Source of the DNA: an uncultured Alkalilimnicola sp.
GTDB taxonomy: Bacteria > Pseudomonadota > Gammaproteobacteria > Nitrococcales > AK92
Direction: 5' to 3'
Assembly (NCBI GenBank): GCA_937951875.1
Contig: CALGAN010000028.1
Coordinates: 1-64,000, forward strand
DNA: 64,000 bases
Under the pieces are notes generated by a model that had not been told where the DNA came from, did no database searches, and was given only the letters and a program-made list of their open reading frames with translations. Shown here in pieces: positions 62,400 through 64,000 of the stretch (its first letter is position 1; every line of letters starts with the position of its first letter). The position numbers were made by a program, and so were the translations under genes.

Positions 62400-63452
62400 A
62401 TGAGGGGAGTTCGAGGGGCGATGCAGAAGCACACCGTCGCCATTGCCTTCGTACGTTCCGCCGTGGCGCCGCTGGACGAGGCCACGCGCGAGCGGTTGCT
62501 GACGCAGAGCGGTATCCCGCCGGAGCTGCTCGCCGTGCCGGGGGCGCGGGTGCCGGCCCGAGCGTTCTCCAACCTGTGGCTGGCGGTGGCGCGCGAGCTC
62601 GACGACGAATTCTTCCGGCTCGACTCCCGCCGCATGAAAGTGGGCAGCTTCGCGCTGCTGTGCAGCGCCATGCTGGCGTGCGAGGATCTGCACACCGCGC
62701 TGCGGCGCTGCCTGCGCGCCTTCCGCGTGCTGCTCGACGACATCTCCCCCGCGCTGAGCGTCGAGCAAGGCAAGGCCTACATCCGCATCGACAACCGCAT
62801 CGCCGGAGCGGAGCAGCGCCGCTTCGCCGAGGAAACCCTGCTGGTGATGGTGCACGGCCTGATGTGCTGGCTGGCTGGCCAGCGCATCCCCCTGCTGGGC
62901 GCGGCCTTCGCCTATCCCCGGCCGGCGCACGGCGACGAGTACAAGATCCTGTTCGCCCACGACCTGACCTTCGACGCCGAGCGCACCGAGGTGTGGTTCG
63001 ACGCCCGCGTGTTGGGCGCGCCGGTGGTGCAGAACCGCGAGACGCTGCGGCGCTTCCTGCGCTCGGCGCCGCAGTCGTTCTTCCTCAAGTACAAGAACGA
63101 GGACAGCTGGACCGCGCGGCTGCGCAAGCGGCTGCGCCGCACCGAAGGAACGAGCTGGCCGACCTTGGAGGAGCTGGCGGCCGAGTTCCACATCGCCCCG
63201 GCCACCCTGCGGCGCCGGCTGGAAGCCGAGGGCATGACCTACCAGGCGATCAAGGACAACCTGCGCCGCGACATCGCCATCCACTACCTCTCCGAGAGCG
63301 ATATGAGTGTGTGCGAGATCGCCGAGATGCTCGGCTTCCAGGACACCAGCGCCTTTCACCGCGCCTTCAAGCGCTGGACCGACTCGCAGCCCGGCGAGTA
63401 CCGCGCCCGCCTCGTCGGTTCCGACGATGCCGCCGCGGCGGCGAGCCGTTAG
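62400..63452 (+). CDS. AraC-family regulator with arabinose-binding-like N-terminal domain
   Basis: 350 residues (343 if the ATG at 62421 is used). Residues about 25-210 match the PF12625 sensing domain found in regulators of fatty-acid, PHA and aromatic degradation genes (for example OruR/PhbR-like); residues about 255-340 hold the two helix-turn-helix units (EELAAEFHIAPATLRRRLEAEG and EIAEMLGFQDTSAFHRAFKRW). Divergent from cassette B and 61 bp ahead of an SDR gene. It is the obvious candidate regulator of cassette B. Confidence 0.9.
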   Translation: MRGVRGAMQKHTVAIAFVRSAVAPLDEATRERLLTQSGIPPELLAVPGARVPARAFSNLWLAVARELDDEFFRLDSRRMKVGSFALLCSAMLACEDLHTALRRCLRAFRVLLDDISPALSVEQGKAYIRIDNRIAGAEQRRFAEETLLVMVHGLMCWLAGQRIPLLGAAFAYPRPAHGDEYKILFAHDLTFDAERTEVWFDARVLGAPVVQNRETLRRFLRSAPQSFFLKYKNEDSWTARLRKRLRRTEGTSWPTLEELAAEFHIAPATLRRRLEAEGMTYQAIKDNLRRDIAIHYLSESDMSVCEIAEMLGFQDTSAFHRAFKRWTDSQPGEYRARLVGSDDAAAAASR

Positions 63453-63513
63453 CCTCGGCGCAGGGCCGCTTCCATAGCGGCCCATCATCCCTTCGGCAAG
63501 CAGGACGACCAAC

Positions 63514-64000
63514 ATGAAGCTGGATTCCTCCATCAGTGCCGTGATCACCGGCGGCGCCTCCGGTCTGGGCGAAGCGGCCGCGCGCCGACTGGCCGCCGCC
63601 GGCGTGAAGGTGGCGATCTTCGACATGAACGAGCAGCGCGGCGAGGCGGTGGCGCGCGAGCTGGGCGGGGTGTTCTGCCGGGTCGACGTTACCAAGGACG
63701 CCGAGGTCGAAGCGGGTTTTGCCAAGGCGCGCGCCGTCATCGGTCAGGAGCGCATCCTGGTCAACTGCGCCGGTACCGCCAACGCCTTCAAGACCGCCTG
63801 GCGGGCGAAGGACACCGGTGAGATCATGCATTTCCCGATCGATCAGTTCGAGCGGATCATCCAGATCAACCTGATCGGCAGTTTCCGCTGCGCCGCCAAG
63901 TCCGCCGCCGGCATGCTCGCGCTGGAGCCGCTGGAAGGCGGCGAGCGCGGCGTGATCATCAACACCGCTTCGGTGGCCGCCCAGGACGGCCAGATCGGCC
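63514..64000 (+). CDS. SDR-family 3-hydroxyacyl-CoA dehydrogenase-like protein, 3'-truncated
   Basis: 162 codons visible; the frame runs open to the window end. Cofactor motif TGGASGLG (13-20), acidic residue after the second strand (FDMNE, so NAD+), NCAG and INTASVAAQDGQ with the catalytic Ser are present; the Tyr/Lys pair lies beyond the window. The insert TAWRAKDTGEIMHFPIDQF resembles type 2 (HSD17B10-like) 3-hydroxyacyl-CoA dehydrogenases, which also act on branched 2-methyl-3-hydroxyacyl-CoA. Probably co-transcribed with the AraC gene. Confidence 0.88.
   Translation, partial: MKLDSSISAVITGGASGLGEAAARRLAAAGVKVAIFDMNEQRGEAVARELGGVFCRVDVTKDAEVEAGFAKARAVIGQERILVNCAGTANAFKTAWRAKDTGEIMHFPIDQFERIIQINLIGSFRCAAKSAAGMLALEPLEGGERGVIINTASVAAQDGQIG

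Overview
The window is GC-rich, densely coded DNA from a free-living proteobacterium. A gammaproteobacterial host is the best guess: it carries an EpmC (EF-P hydroxylase) homologue, a protein known almost only from Gammaproteobacteria, together with MalT/AlkS-type LAL regulators and many acyl-CoA and aliphatic/aromatic acid genes typical of hydrocarbon-degrading environmental lineages. Genus is not assignable from the sequence alone. No rRNA, tRNA, CRISPR array, complete insertion sequence or phage gene was recognised.

Layout. 1-5.7 kb: signalling block (truncated GGDEF-EAL phosphodiesterase, NHL-repeat protein, soluble GAF-GAF hybrid histidine kinase). 5.9-14.7 kb: DUF481 outer-membrane-type protein, a four-gene general amino-acid ABC transporter (aapJQMP/bztABCD type), a CurA-like reductase, hisC overlapping epmC, and a small Gly-tailed protein. 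14.8-20.1 kb: large LAL/LuxR regulator divergent from a thiolase and an acyl-CoA dehydrogenase. 20.1-21.7 kb: about 1.5 kb with no convincing gene. 21.7-25.9 kb: CNT nucleoside permease, SLC13 permease with RCK_C domains, and a Tsx-like nucleoside channel. 26.2-32.8 kb: cassette A, an operon of a complete LIV-type ABC transporter plus an acyl-CoA synthetase. 33.3-40.5 kb: an island of exported hydrolases: AraC regulator, a PETase-like polyester hydrolase with the full catalytic triad and the second disulfide, a predicted lipoprotein of the DJ-1/PfpI family, a second signal-peptide alpha/beta hydrolase, an ICMT-like membrane methyltransferase and a lipase lipoprotein. 40.6-45.6 kb: small membrane PH protein, glycosyltransferase, speE with an attenuator-like leader, SDR and small proteins. 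46.1-61.9 kb: twelve genes on the minus strand forming cassette B (second LIV-type transporter, AMP-forming ligase, PaaK-like ligase) followed by fused isobutyryl-CoA mutase icmF, cobalamin adenosyltransferase, a cobalamin-binding protein, a 3-hydroxyisobutyryl-CoA hydrolase-like protein and a thiolase. 62.4 kb to the end: AraC regulator and a truncated SDR.

How they may work together. Cassettes A and B each pair import of an organic acid with CoA activation; B continues into B12-dependent carbon-skeleton rearrangement and thiolysis, so the cell appears equipped to take up and degrade branched or unusual carboxylic acids. The hydrolase island could release such acids or alcohols from polyesters or lipids outside the cell. 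Both links are inferred from gene content and order, not shown directly.
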